From positions 1 to 31,212 of the IMG/VR virus record IMGVR_UViG_3300037322_000228: a stretch of DNA of 31,212 nucleotides, one strand, 5' to 3'. Numbering within the stretch: position 1 is the first letter of the stretch; every line of letters begins with the position of its first letter. Below, piece after piece: positions 13,804-20,165 of this stretch. The translations under genes and the position numbers were made by a program. The notes under the pieces were generated by a model, which did not search any database, was not told the origin of the DNA, and worked only from the letters and a program-made list of their open reading frames with translations. The stretch is from a virus.

Positions 13804-14091
13804 ATGCACCTGACTATTTTGGGAAGAAAGATCAGAGTAAAAGTCATACTTCAAAGAAATCTTATTAAGCTTGCTGAGGATCCCAACACTGTCGCCATGT
13901 ACGATCCAAACAATCAGTGCATTTATATTTCAAAAGAACTCTCAGAGAAGCAAAAAAGATACTATCTTATTCATGAAGCAGTGCATTGCCTCCACGATTT
14001 AACAGGTATTGATCAGACTCTTCATGAATCACTAATCGAGGTTATTTGCCAGAGCACCGCCACTCTCTTTGAAGACCTTTGCCGAAAATGA
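13804..14091 (+). CDS. Minimal ImmA/IrrE-like zinc metallopeptidase
   Basis: This 95-aa protein starts at ATG 13804 with AAGGAAG upstream. A short beta-rich N-terminus ends in CIYISKELSEKQKRYYLIHE. HEAVH at 57-61 is the zinc motif, and E75 or E79 in TLHESLIEVICQS can supply the third ligand. This small form of the ImmA/IrrE or SprT-like fold is common in phages, where it is thought to cleave repressors or other targets. No repressor gene is visible here, so its substrate is unknown. It overlaps the next gene by four bases (ATGA). Confidence 0.75.
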   Translation: MHLTILGRKIRVKVILQRNLIKLAEDPNTVAMYDPNNQCIYISKELSEKQKRYYLIHEAVHCLHDLTGIDQTLHESLIEVICQSTATLFEDLCRK

Positions 14092-14324
14092 ATCGGGTTA
14101 TTTTCTTCCCTTTGCTCTTTGTTCAAACAGAAGAAAACCTTACTGACCTACTTAAGACGCAGGATCGCCTATATTACGCGCGAGTTTCGTTTCTAAACAC
14201 TATTAAAAGAGAAAACCCATACCAACAGCGACTCGCCCACGACAGGCTTAAAACAATAATTAAAGAGCGAATATTTGTGGTTAGGTCAGAAGATTCGAGC
14301 GCAGATGAGTGCTCAGTAAATTAG
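14088..14324 (+). CDS. Hypothetical helical protein
   Basis: The protein is 78 aa from ATG 14088, overlapping the previous stop (ATGA); a TTG at 14079 is an alternative. A hydrophobic start (MNRVIFFPLLFVQ) is followed by a basic helical stretch (DLLKTQDRLYYARVSFLNTI and RLKTIIKERIFVVR). The N-terminal stretch is too short for a confident membrane segment or signal peptide. It is the last gene of the rightward arm and overlaps the exonuclease gene tail-to-tail by 44 bases. No family is recognised. Confidence 0.5.
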   Translation: MNRVIFFPLLFVQTEENLTDLLKTQDRLYYARVSFLNTIKRENPYQQRLAHDRLKTIIKERIFVVRSEDSSADECSVN

Positions 14325-15234
14325 ATTTTTCTCTTAGCGTTTTACCACATTCAATGCATTGATAGGTTTTAAAGACACCTTGGTTAGTTATTGTGGGCTC
14401 AATCTTTCTCATCTCACTAGATCCGCAATCACACTTATTGTCCTGGCTAAAAACATTAAACTTAATACGCTTATCATACCGCCTGAGTTTTAAGTATATT
14501 GCCTCAAGGGTTAAAACGTCCCGACAGTTGTAGTCTTCAAGCTCTTTAAATGCGTCCACATTACCCAGAGCACACTCTTTAAAAAGACTCATGCCTGGAT
14601 ATTTTCCATGAGCGAGCTTTTCAATAACACCCAGGAATCTTGCTAGATACTCTAGCTTATTAGAAGTGAGCCGAAAGTTACTCTTTGCAATCTGATAGGT
14701 GCAGACCCTTCGAAAGTCCTTCATGCTGATCATGTCGTAAAAAACAAATCTAGCCTTAAGCATTTTAACATCAAAGCTTATATTGTGAGCAATAACGCAG
14801 TCAGCAGAGGCAAGTAAGTCATAGGCTTTTTGTACCAAAGCTCTATCGTTTCTCGGATCATTCGGATCAACTGAGTGATAAATCATCTCTTCTGAATCAA
14901 GCCATTTTGCAGCAAATGATAAAAGAGTCCAGTCCTGGTCTATTTGAGAAACGCCTATATGCTGCTCTCTTATCCCATAAGTGTAGACAGTTAGGGGAGC
15001 AGTCTCGATATCTATCAGGAGTATTCTTGGAGTAAACGGATCTATCAGAGAGGTTTTCTGATTAGGGTGAACAGGTAGGCCAGCAAGAGCGAGTAGACCG
15101 TTAAAAGTTAGGTGCCTAAAGTAATGATGCGAAACACCTGAATCAACAAACTCGTTTCTAGTTGGTTTTCTTCCAAGCTCAGCAGCGAGCTTCTTAAGTT
15201 TCTCGACCAGAAGTAAGTCGCCATCTGACACCAC
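14281..15234 (-). CDS. DnaQ-like 3'-5' exonuclease with N-terminal helical domain and zinc ribbon
   Basis: The protein is 317 aa from GTG 15234 (a second GTG follows), with AAGGAT five bases upstream. Residues 10-55 resemble the HNH/homing-associated helical repeat (KLAAELGRKPTRNEFVDSGV). The exonuclease core has LIDIET (D75, E77), HNISFD (H150, D155) and YNCRD (Y235, D239), the DEDDy set. The C-terminus has CDC at 268-270 and CIEC at 293-296, a likely zinc ribbon. It is the last gene of the long leftward arm. It probably processes DNA ends in replication or recombination; all catalytic residues are present. Confidence 0.88.
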   Translation of the reverse strand: MVSDGDLLLVEKLKKLAAELGRKPTRNEFVDSGVSHHYFRHLTFNGLLALAGLPVHPNQKTSLIDPFTPRILLIDIETAPLTVYTYGIREQHIGVSQIDQDWTLLSFAAKWLDSEEMIYHSVDPNDPRNDRALVQKAYDLLASADCVIAHNISFDVKMLKARFVFYDMISMKDFRRVCTYQIAKSNFRLTSNKLEYLARFLGVIEKLAHGKYPGMSLFKECALGNVDAFKELEDYNCRDVLTLEAIYLKLRRYDKRIKFNVFSQDNKCDCGSSEMRKIEPTITNQGVFKTYQCIECGKTLREKSNLLSTHLRSNLLT

Positions 15235-15286
15235 TCTTAATCCTTGAGGTAGTTTATTTAATGATGTGTGCCATTACCTGAGAAGT

Positions 15287-15442
15287 CTATTTTTTATTGA
15301 TGAGCGAAATTATGCGCTGAATGAGTACTGCTGTTTTTGTGTCATTATTAAGCAATGCTTGAATCTTTTGAGCCTCAAGCTTACTTAAGGATGCTGATTT
15401 GTGATCTTTGCTTGGCTTACTGGCATCGTCTTGGCGCGGCAA
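15287..15442 (-). CDS. Small basic protein, 51 aa, TTG start
   Basis: A frame from TTG 15442 gives MPRQDDASKPSKDHKSASLS, then a helical end, TAVLIQRIISLINKK. GGAG lies exactly seven bases upstream, inside the end of the spanin-like gene, suggesting coupled translation. It otherwise fills a gap of about 180 bases. The basic N-terminus and amphipathic C-terminal helix suggest a soluble binding protein. The TTG start lowers confidence. Confidence 0.45.
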   Translation of the reverse strand: MPRQDDASKPSKDHKSASLSKLEAQKIQALLNNDTKTAVLIQRIISLINKK

Positions 15443-15734
15443 GGCATATCTCCAATCTTTGAGTTACGTCTTGAAAATGATCTCTCAATCTTTGGTAGTC
15501 TTCTGCGCTTGTTGAGATGTGACCGAAACAATCTGTTTCATAATCCACTTCTCCATTAAAGCAAGAACACATTGAGTTTTCCAAGACTACGCACTGATCA
15601 ACTCTTGGTGCTCTTATTCTCTGGCTGTTGCAGCTTGACGTTATACTCAACAATATAAAGAAGCTTATTAAGATTGATAAGTTTAACAGCATCACGCGAC
15701 GCTCTTGCGAAAACAATCTGCTTAATGAGTTCAT
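15417..15734 (-). CDS. Spanin-like outer-membrane lipoprotein
   Basis: The protein is 105 aa from ATG 15734, with GAGG six bases upstream. A 14-residue charged start is followed by a hydrophobic segment (MLLNLSILISFFILLSITSS) and a lipobox Cys at residue 35, so the mature protein would be an outer-membrane lipoprotein. It is encoded in another frame over the 3' half of the 89-aa gene, the nested arrangement seen for Rz1 within Rz. The mature part is Cys-containing (CVVLENSMCSC) rather than Pro-rich, so it is not a typical Rz1. It sits downstream of the endolysin. A lysis role is inference from signal and context. Confidence 0.6.
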   Translation of the reverse strand: MNSLSRLFSQERRVMLLNLSILISFFILLSITSSCNSQRIRAPRVDQCVVLENSMCSCFNGEVDYETDCFGHISTSAEDYQRLRDHFQDVTQRLEICLAAPRRCQ

Positions 15735-15867
15735 GTCGTGCCTCTCCGATTGAATTATGGTCTGACCTGATAGACTGAATCTTCCAAGCTATATAAGCCT
15801 CACTAAACCTTTCTAAAAGTTTTGCAGTAGTTTCCCATGCAGCCAAGAATGATATTAGTGAAGCCAT
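15598..15867 (-). CDS. Lysis-cassette protein of unknown role (possible inner spanin or holin partner)
   Basis: The protein is 89 aa. The N-terminal 32 residues are mildly hydrophobic and amphipathic (MASLISFLAAWETTAKLLER), and a helical central part follows (HELIKQIVFARASRDAVKLI). No strong membrane segment is visible, so a normal Rz or holin is not well supported. Its 3' half is overlapped in another frame by the lipoprotein gene, as Rz is by Rz1. It lies two genes downstream of the endolysin. The gene is likely real from its packing, but its role is open. Confidence 0.55.
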   Translation of the reverse strand: MASLISFLAAWETTAKLLERFSEAYIAWKIQSIRSDHNSIGEARHELIKQIVFARASRDAVKLINLNKLLYIVEYNVKLQQPENKSTKS

Positions 15868-15871
15868 ATAA

Positions 15872-16144
15872 TTATGCTTTCTCGATTTCTTTTACCATTC
15901 CATTAACTTTCTGGATCAATACGATAACCTCAGAAACATCGATATCTTTGCCTTGCTCAATCACTTCTTTCCATGCAGTGAAAGAATCAATGATTAAAGG
16001 AAGTTTTACAAGAAGTTCCATGGCTGCTGGCAAATCAGCAAGATCTACTTTTTTGTCAGCAGAAATTTTCTTTGCAGCTAAAGCAACGTGCTTAAGTGAC
16101 TCAACTACCTTTTCAATTTTATCAATACCAATTTGCTCACTCAT
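15872..16144 (-). CDS. Hypothetical helical protein following the endolysin
   Basis: The protein is 90 aa, overlapping the endolysin stop (ATGA), with GGAGG four bases upstream of the start. It is helical throughout and acidic-basic balanced: IEKVVESLKHVALAAKKISA, then LPAAMELLVKLPLIIDSFTA, then VIVLIQKVNGMVKEIEK. The middle helix is hydrophobic but interrupted by K and D. It recalls small helical proteins encoded beside phage endolysins, but I cannot name a family. A holin-like or endolysin-regulating role is possible. Confidence 0.6.
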   Translation of the reverse strand: MSEQIGIDKIEKVVESLKHVALAAKKISADKKVDLADLPAAMELLVKLPLIIDSFTAWKEVIEQGKDIDVSEVIVLIQKVNGMVKEIEKA

Positions 16145-16551
16145 GTATCCTCCATAAATTCTGTTCCTATCTGTATATGCAGATGAGGTTGTTTGTTCTT
16201 AGATTTATCCACAATAAATCGACGTTGTCCATCGGTCAGGGACTTTGCCCCTATGTGGTTATACTTTTTATTGAAATCATAAACAAACATTTTTACAAAA
16301 TTCTCAGTCCAGTCTCGCGTGCGTATGTCGGCTGCTCTTCTCTGGTTGTGAGAATTGCTCACTCTTTTTAGCTTAACATCTTCGTCTATAGTTGTGACTG
16401 TTTCTGTTAGGACAAAATCATGACCTCTGGCAGAACAAAACCAACCCATCTCTACTAGGATTGAGAATAAGTTACGATCAAGGGTTTTTGTTCTTTCTTC
16501 TACTTTTTTGTTTTTAAATTTAACCACTGACGCCAAAGATGTATTGTCCAT
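16141..16551 (-). CDS. M15-type peptidoglycan peptidase (endolysin)
   Basis: This 136-aa protein probably cuts peptide crosslinks in peptidoglycan, as L-alanyl-D-glutamate or D-Ala peptidases of family M15 do. The zinc signature is visible: H68 with D75 in SHNQRRAADIR, and HLH at 123-125 in PHLHIQIG. That gives the 'H......D ... H.H' order of M15C enzymes. No signal peptide is present, so release needs a holin, which is not clearly identified. AAGGAT lies seven bases before ATG 16551. The length is at the short end of the family, but all ligands are present. Confidence 0.82.
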   Translation of the reverse strand: MDNTSLASVVKFKNKKVEERTKTLDRNLFSILVEMGWFCSARGHDFVLTETVTTIDEDVKLKRVSNSHNQRRAADIRTRDWTENFVKMFVYDFNKKYNHIGAKSLTDGQRRFIVDKSKNKQPHLHIQIGTEFMEDT

Positions 16552-16627
16552 TCTGGAGATCCTTTAAAAAGCTGCAGACTGAAAAGTAAGCTTTAATTAT
16601 CTCGCCGTTACAGACAGATACGATCAT
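16520..16627 (-). CDS. Possible 35-aa peptide before the endolysin
   Basis: A frame from ATG 16627 overlaps the preceding stop codon (ATGA), the coupling style of this genome. It encodes MIVSVCNGEIIKAYFSVCSF and ends YIFGVSG, with a 32-base overlap into the endolysin gene. It fills an otherwise empty 72-base gap. No ribosome binding site is well placed. It may be a leader peptide or chance. Confidence 0.28.
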   Translation of the reverse strand: MIVSVCNGEIIKAYFSVCSFLKDLQNGQYIFGVSG

Positions 16628-16938
16628 GGTATTGAGTATTCCCTGACGACAAAATCCCATGTAGAGTTTGGACTAGCGCTCGTGTTTACTGTTAAAAAAA
16701 CAGTTTGCCCCTCAAATAAAACGTACTCTTTGGCTTTTTCTGCCACAATATTAGGTCCCGCAATAATTCTCATTGCTCCCACGTCAACATCGGTATTCGC
16801 CCCTCCCGAAACAAAACTTCCCATACTTACTATTGCATAAGTTCCTGTGGGGACGGTGTAGACAGTGGTATTTGCATTTGTTGATCCATTGACTCGAATT
16901 GCCCTAATTAGTGTCTCACCGCCAAAAAAAGTAGCCAT
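16624..16938 (-). CDS. Small beta-rich structural protein at the end of the tail cluster
   Basis: The protein is 104 aa with AAGGAT upstream of the ATG. It is beta-rich, beginning MATFFGGETLIRAIRVNGST and holding GTYAIVSMGSFVSGG, then EYVLFEGQTVFLTVN. The pattern resembles small phage 'tail fibre domain' proteins that often carry a jelly-roll or beta-sandwich head. It sits between the 182-aa structural gene and the lysis cassette. No catalytic motif is seen. It may be a tail-tip or fibre decoration. Confidence 0.55.
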   Translation of the reverse strand: MATFFGGETLIRAIRVNGSTNANTTVYTVPTGTYAIVSMGSFVSGGANTDVDVGAMRIIAGPNIVAEKAKEYVLFEGQTVFLTVNTSASPNSTWDFVVREYSIP

Positions 16939-16947
16939 AAATATCCT

Positions 16948-17496
16948 TTAAATAGGTCTGTAGTAAATAGTAAATTGCAAAGTCTTTCCGCCAACCATAC
17001 CAGAAATAAGATCAAGCCTCACGCCTTGCCCTGCTGTGAAGAACCTATTTGAATCAGGAAAAATAGTTCCGATAGAGTGACCCGTTGGCAAAGCAAGTGT
17101 TACGCCATCGCTCCATCTGTAAGCTGAGAATGATCCAGAAACAGAAGTGGAGTTAACGAAAGGGTTAATGAAAAACATGTCTCCTAAGACTACACCACCA
17201 ACATCAAGCCTTTTAATTGCAATCTCGGTCGTTCCACTTAGCCCGACTGTGCCTGAATAGAAAGCATGGGCAACAATCTCAGCAGCAAAAGGAAAAACAA
17301 AGATTCCGTCTGGTCCAGCAGATCCAACACCTAAACGATAAGGACCGTTTAAATGCCAATCATGCTTGTCGTTTTGTCTGCGATTAATGAAGTTAATTGA
17401 TGAGCCAATCTTGCCGCCCACTGCTTCTGAAACGGACGACCTAAAGGCAACGTCTTCAAGTGCTATATCTTTTCTGGCTTCGACTAAGTTTGACAA
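16948..17496 (-). CDS. Tail-tip or fibre structural protein, TTG start
   Basis: The protein is 182 aa. The start is TTG 17496: GGAG lies five bases upstream and no ATG occurs near the beginning in this frame. It begins with a helical segment (SNLVEARKDIALEDVAFRSS) and continues as beta-sandwich-like sequence (YRLGVGSAGPDGIFVFPFA, then TEIAIKRLDVGGVVLGDMFF). This is common in small virion proteins encoded after tail-tip genes. It directly follows the baseplate-hub-like gene. I recognise the style but no named family. Confidence 0.6.
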   Translation of the reverse strand: MSNLVEARKDIALEDVAFRSSVSEAVGGKIGSSINFINRRQNDKHDWHLNGPYRLGVGSAGPDGIFVFPFAAEIVAHAFYSGTVGLSGTTEIAIKRLDVGGVVLGDMFFINPFVNSTSVSGSFSAYRWSDGVTLALPTGHSIGTIFPDSNRFFTAGQGVRLDLISGMVGGKTLQFTIYYRPI

Positions 17497-17505
17497 GAAA
17501 GCTCC

Positions 17506-19917
17506 CTAGAAAAACGCATAATAGTTTCCGCCATCACCAAAGCCAATAAAGTCTATAAGTGTGTTGACAGGTATTCCGCCGATTGGTTCTTCTCTAATTG
17601 TGATAAAGTTACCATTAATTGACAAGATAGTCGTATCAAAAGAGCGAGTGTAAAGCTCGTCCCTTAGCCTGATTTCGTTGTTTACTTTATAAATTGAGCC
17701 ATCTGCTACCTCGAGAACCTTAGGAGAAGGCACGTCTATGAGCACATCAATCTTGCACCAAGAAGCATGAAGGGTTTTATAAAGCCTCATCTTAAAAGTA
17801 GATGATTGATCATATTGAGGAACGTCTAAAATATAGTTTTGAAAAGGTGCAGTTATCGGAGGAGAGACAATGATCTCAACCTGGCTTGTCTGAACTATCT
17901 CAATAATGCGAGTTTCCTGGACTGACGACCAATCTTCCGTTCTTACGATCACGGTTTGATTTATATAGTCAGACCACTTGCGAGACTCTGCTGCAAGTTC
18001 TTTGGTCGAGAATGATCTCTTAAGTTTTATGCTTGTTGTAGTTGAGCCACCATCTATCAATGATGAAGGTGCCCATGTGCTATATCTTGCGTTAGTGCTG
18101 TAGCCCGTATCAGTCACCTCAAGCTTAACCATGCCGCTTTTAAGATTGATTGATTTGTTAGTCACTTCCATAACGCGCGGAGCAAAGTCTCTTGAGCCTG
18201 ACTTTGAATCAGAGATCCCTAGAGATGCACCCTCCAAAAGGACAGTGTCACCAACCTCAACCTTAAACCCTGCTTTAAATGTTGTTTCAATTGAAAGCTT
18301 TTCTGCTCCAAATTGGTAGCGATCCAAGAACCTTCTAGCCTGAACGTCTAAAAGATTGCTTGTTGTCTGATCATCTCTCAAGCCGTTTGATTCGATAGTT
18401 AAAAACTTGTTTCCAATCTTAATTCTTGAAGTAGAAACTGCTGACTGAGTGATTCTTGCAGATAAAAACCTGTCACTGACTGAGTCAATATTATACTTAT
18501 AGACTACAGCGTTATAAAATCTTTGATTAATAGTTCTTTCAACTGAGATTGCAGCTGCGTTTGTGGTTGTGTCTTCGTTTAAAACAACAGTGTCAGCTGA
18601 AGCAATAGGAGGAGTCGTAACATTACAAGAGATTCTTCCTTTCCTTGGTACCGAATAGATACCCACAGGGAAATAAATCTCTTTCTCAAGAAAGTCAGAG
18701 GCTTTAATTGTGTCTTTTATGTAAAAAAGATAGTCAGGGTGGGAAGAACCCACAAGATTGTCGAGCTTTTCAAACTGCTCAACGTCTACCTGGTAAGGTT
18801 TTAATCCGCATCCAAAGTTTAGTAAGTTATATTTTGAAGTAAAGCTACATGTCGAAAGAGAATCAACTTCAACCTCAAGAACACTTGCAAGAACTATATA
18901 GGATCCAAGTGAAGTGCGCCCAGAGTCTATGATTGTGCTTGTTAGATTGTTAGCCAGAACTGTCGCGCCAGTGATTTGGACAGTGTCGCCTTGAACTAAT
19001 CCAAGGTTTTCCATAACGTCGAACTCTTCAAAAAAGATTGCGTTAGGTATAAGTGTTGCGGCGTCCATTGAAACAAATCGGGTTGCTTTTTTTGTGGCAA
19101 AAATAGCCTCACCACCCGATAGCAAGATCTGTAAGGCCAGAGAAAATGGTCTACCTTCTAAAGTATAAAAAGATTCAACCTCATCATCTATCTCATGAGC
19201 TTCTGCTACGCTACCAAGCGCACCACGAATCAACGTAAGGAACTCTGTTGATGAACTTGTGGCATATTCAAGGATCTCATCGCCTATCCTTAGAAATGAT
19301 TTTAGCCCTGCCTGAGAAGGAGTGAACCCTGCTGTGCTTGCGACATTTGCCGTTGTGCCAGCAATCAATAAATCAACAGTTAGTTTAGCCGTAGCCTTCG
19401 CAAGAATGTCTTGTCTTTTAAGCTGATCAGGGTGAGCCACGTTAATTACAACTGATCCCTGCTTAAGGCTAAGGGTGTCAATTACTCCGATGAATAATGT
19501 CGCTGCGTCGCGAGGAAAAGCCGCTTGCGCTGGCATCCAGTAAATTCTTGCCTCCAATCCAAGCGGATCTTGAACCAAAACAGAAGGTGATAAAAGGCGC
19601 GTTAACTCTCCGTTTTTATCAATGAGCGAAATCTTGAAACTTGTTATTGATGAACCCTCGGCTCTATCAATATTGACCTGCTGAGAAATATTATTAGTTG
19701 TCCCATTAAGCATGATCCAGTCTTTCGATTTCTCAAGCCTCTGAGTTCCGCCAATCTTTGAGCCGTCGCCAATAACGAAGCCGCCGATTTTTACAGTTTC
19801 AAATACTGCTTGTGCTCCAAAGACAAAAGGAAAACCTTCAATCTCAAGGATGATATTAGGCTCAATTGCTTGGCCCTGCAGATACGCGTTAGCTGTTACC
19901 GAAAGTTCTATTGCCAT
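17506..19917 (-). CDS. Tail-tip / baseplate hub-like protein
   Basis: This large 803-aa beta-rich protein is probably the central tail-tip component. Residues 211-247 carry IGDEILEYATSSS, then LTLIRGALGSVAEAHEI, a beta-barrel element recurrent in siphophage and baseplate tip proteins ('IG.E...Y....... RGA.G..A..H'). The N-terminal 170 residues (ANAYLQGQAIEPNIILEIEG, with EARIYWMPA) resemble hub proteins that describe a surface patch joined to the tube. The C-terminal half alternates beta segments and may bind fibres. It follows the signal-peptide protein and a membrane protein. The assignment is from pattern and order, not a full family match. Confidence 0.65.
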   Translation of the reverse strand: MAIELSVTANAYLQGQAIEPNIILEIEGFPFVFGAQAVFETVKIGGFVIGDGSKIGGTQRLEKSKDWIMLNGTTNNISQQVNIDRAEGSSITSFKISLIDKNGELTRLLSPSVLVQDPLGLEARIYWMPAQAAFPRDAATLFIGVIDTLSLKQGSVVINVAHPDQLKRQDILAKATAKLTVDLLIAGTTANVASTAGFTPSQAGLKSFLRIGDEILEYATSSSTEFLTLIRGALGSVAEAHEIDDEVESFYTLEGRPFSLALQILLSGGEAIFATKKATRFVSMDAATLIPNAIFFEEFDVMENLGLVQGDTVQITGATVLANNLTSTIIDSGRTSLGSYIVLASVLEVEVDSLSTCSFTSKYNLLNFGCGLKPYQVDVEQFEKLDNLVGSSHPDYLFYIKDTIKASDFLEKEIYFPVGIYSVPRKGRISCNVTTPPIASADTVVLNEDTTTNAAAISVERTINQRFYNAVVYKYNIDSVSDRFLSARITQSAVSTSRIKIGNKFLTIESNGLRDDQTTSNLLDVQARRFLDRYQFGAEKLSIETTFKAGFKVEVGDTVLLEGASLGISDSKSGSRDFAPRVMEVTNKSINLKSGMVKLEVTDTGYSTNARYSTWAPSSLIDGGSTTTSIKLKRSFSTKELAAESRKWSDYINQTVIVRTEDWSSVQETRIIEIVQTSQVEIIVSPPITAPFQNYILDVPQYDQSSTFKMRLYKTLHASWCKIDVLIDVPSPKVLEVADGSIYKVNNEIRLRDELYTRSFDTTILSINGNFITIREEPIGGIPVNTLIDFIGFGDGGNYYAFF

Positions 19918-19928
19918 CTTGTCCTTGG

Positions 19929-20165
19929 TTAGTTCTTCCCTTCCATTAATATTTTTTTAATTATCCTTACGTCACCTTTAATATCGTTTAACTGAGTATC
20001 AAGATGCCTCATGTCGTCTTGTCTAAATTCTTTAACCTTACTTATTACTTTTAACTCTACTGCTTCAAGCTCTGATTGATGCCACTTTACGCCTGTGAAT
20101 GTTAATCCCACTAGGAAGACAATAAAGCCGACAAACTTTTTCAAAGCTTCAAGTATTAGGTTCAT
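19929..20165 (-). CDS. Membrane-anchored coiled-coil protein
   Basis: The 78-aa product has a membrane segment at about residues 9-27 (KFVGFIVFLVGLTFTGVKW), then a charged helical stretch, ending in a coiled coil (DIKGDVRIIKKILMEGK). It overlaps the signal-peptide gene by four bases (ATGA). Proteins of this shape include holins, XhlA-like factors and inner spanins; here the membrane segment is at the N-terminus, more like a spanin. Its place between tail genes rather than in the lysis cassette is odd and may tie it to the exported protein next door. Confidence 0.6.
   Translation of the reverse strand: MNLILEALKKFVGFIVFLVGLTFTGVKWHQSELEAVELKVISKVKEFRQDDMRHLDTQLNDIKGDVRIIKKILMEGKN

Noticed and set aside
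16552-16623. AAAGCT/AGCTTT stem before the endolysin as a terminator
   Set aside because: Short AT-rich stem with a poor T run; too weak to call.
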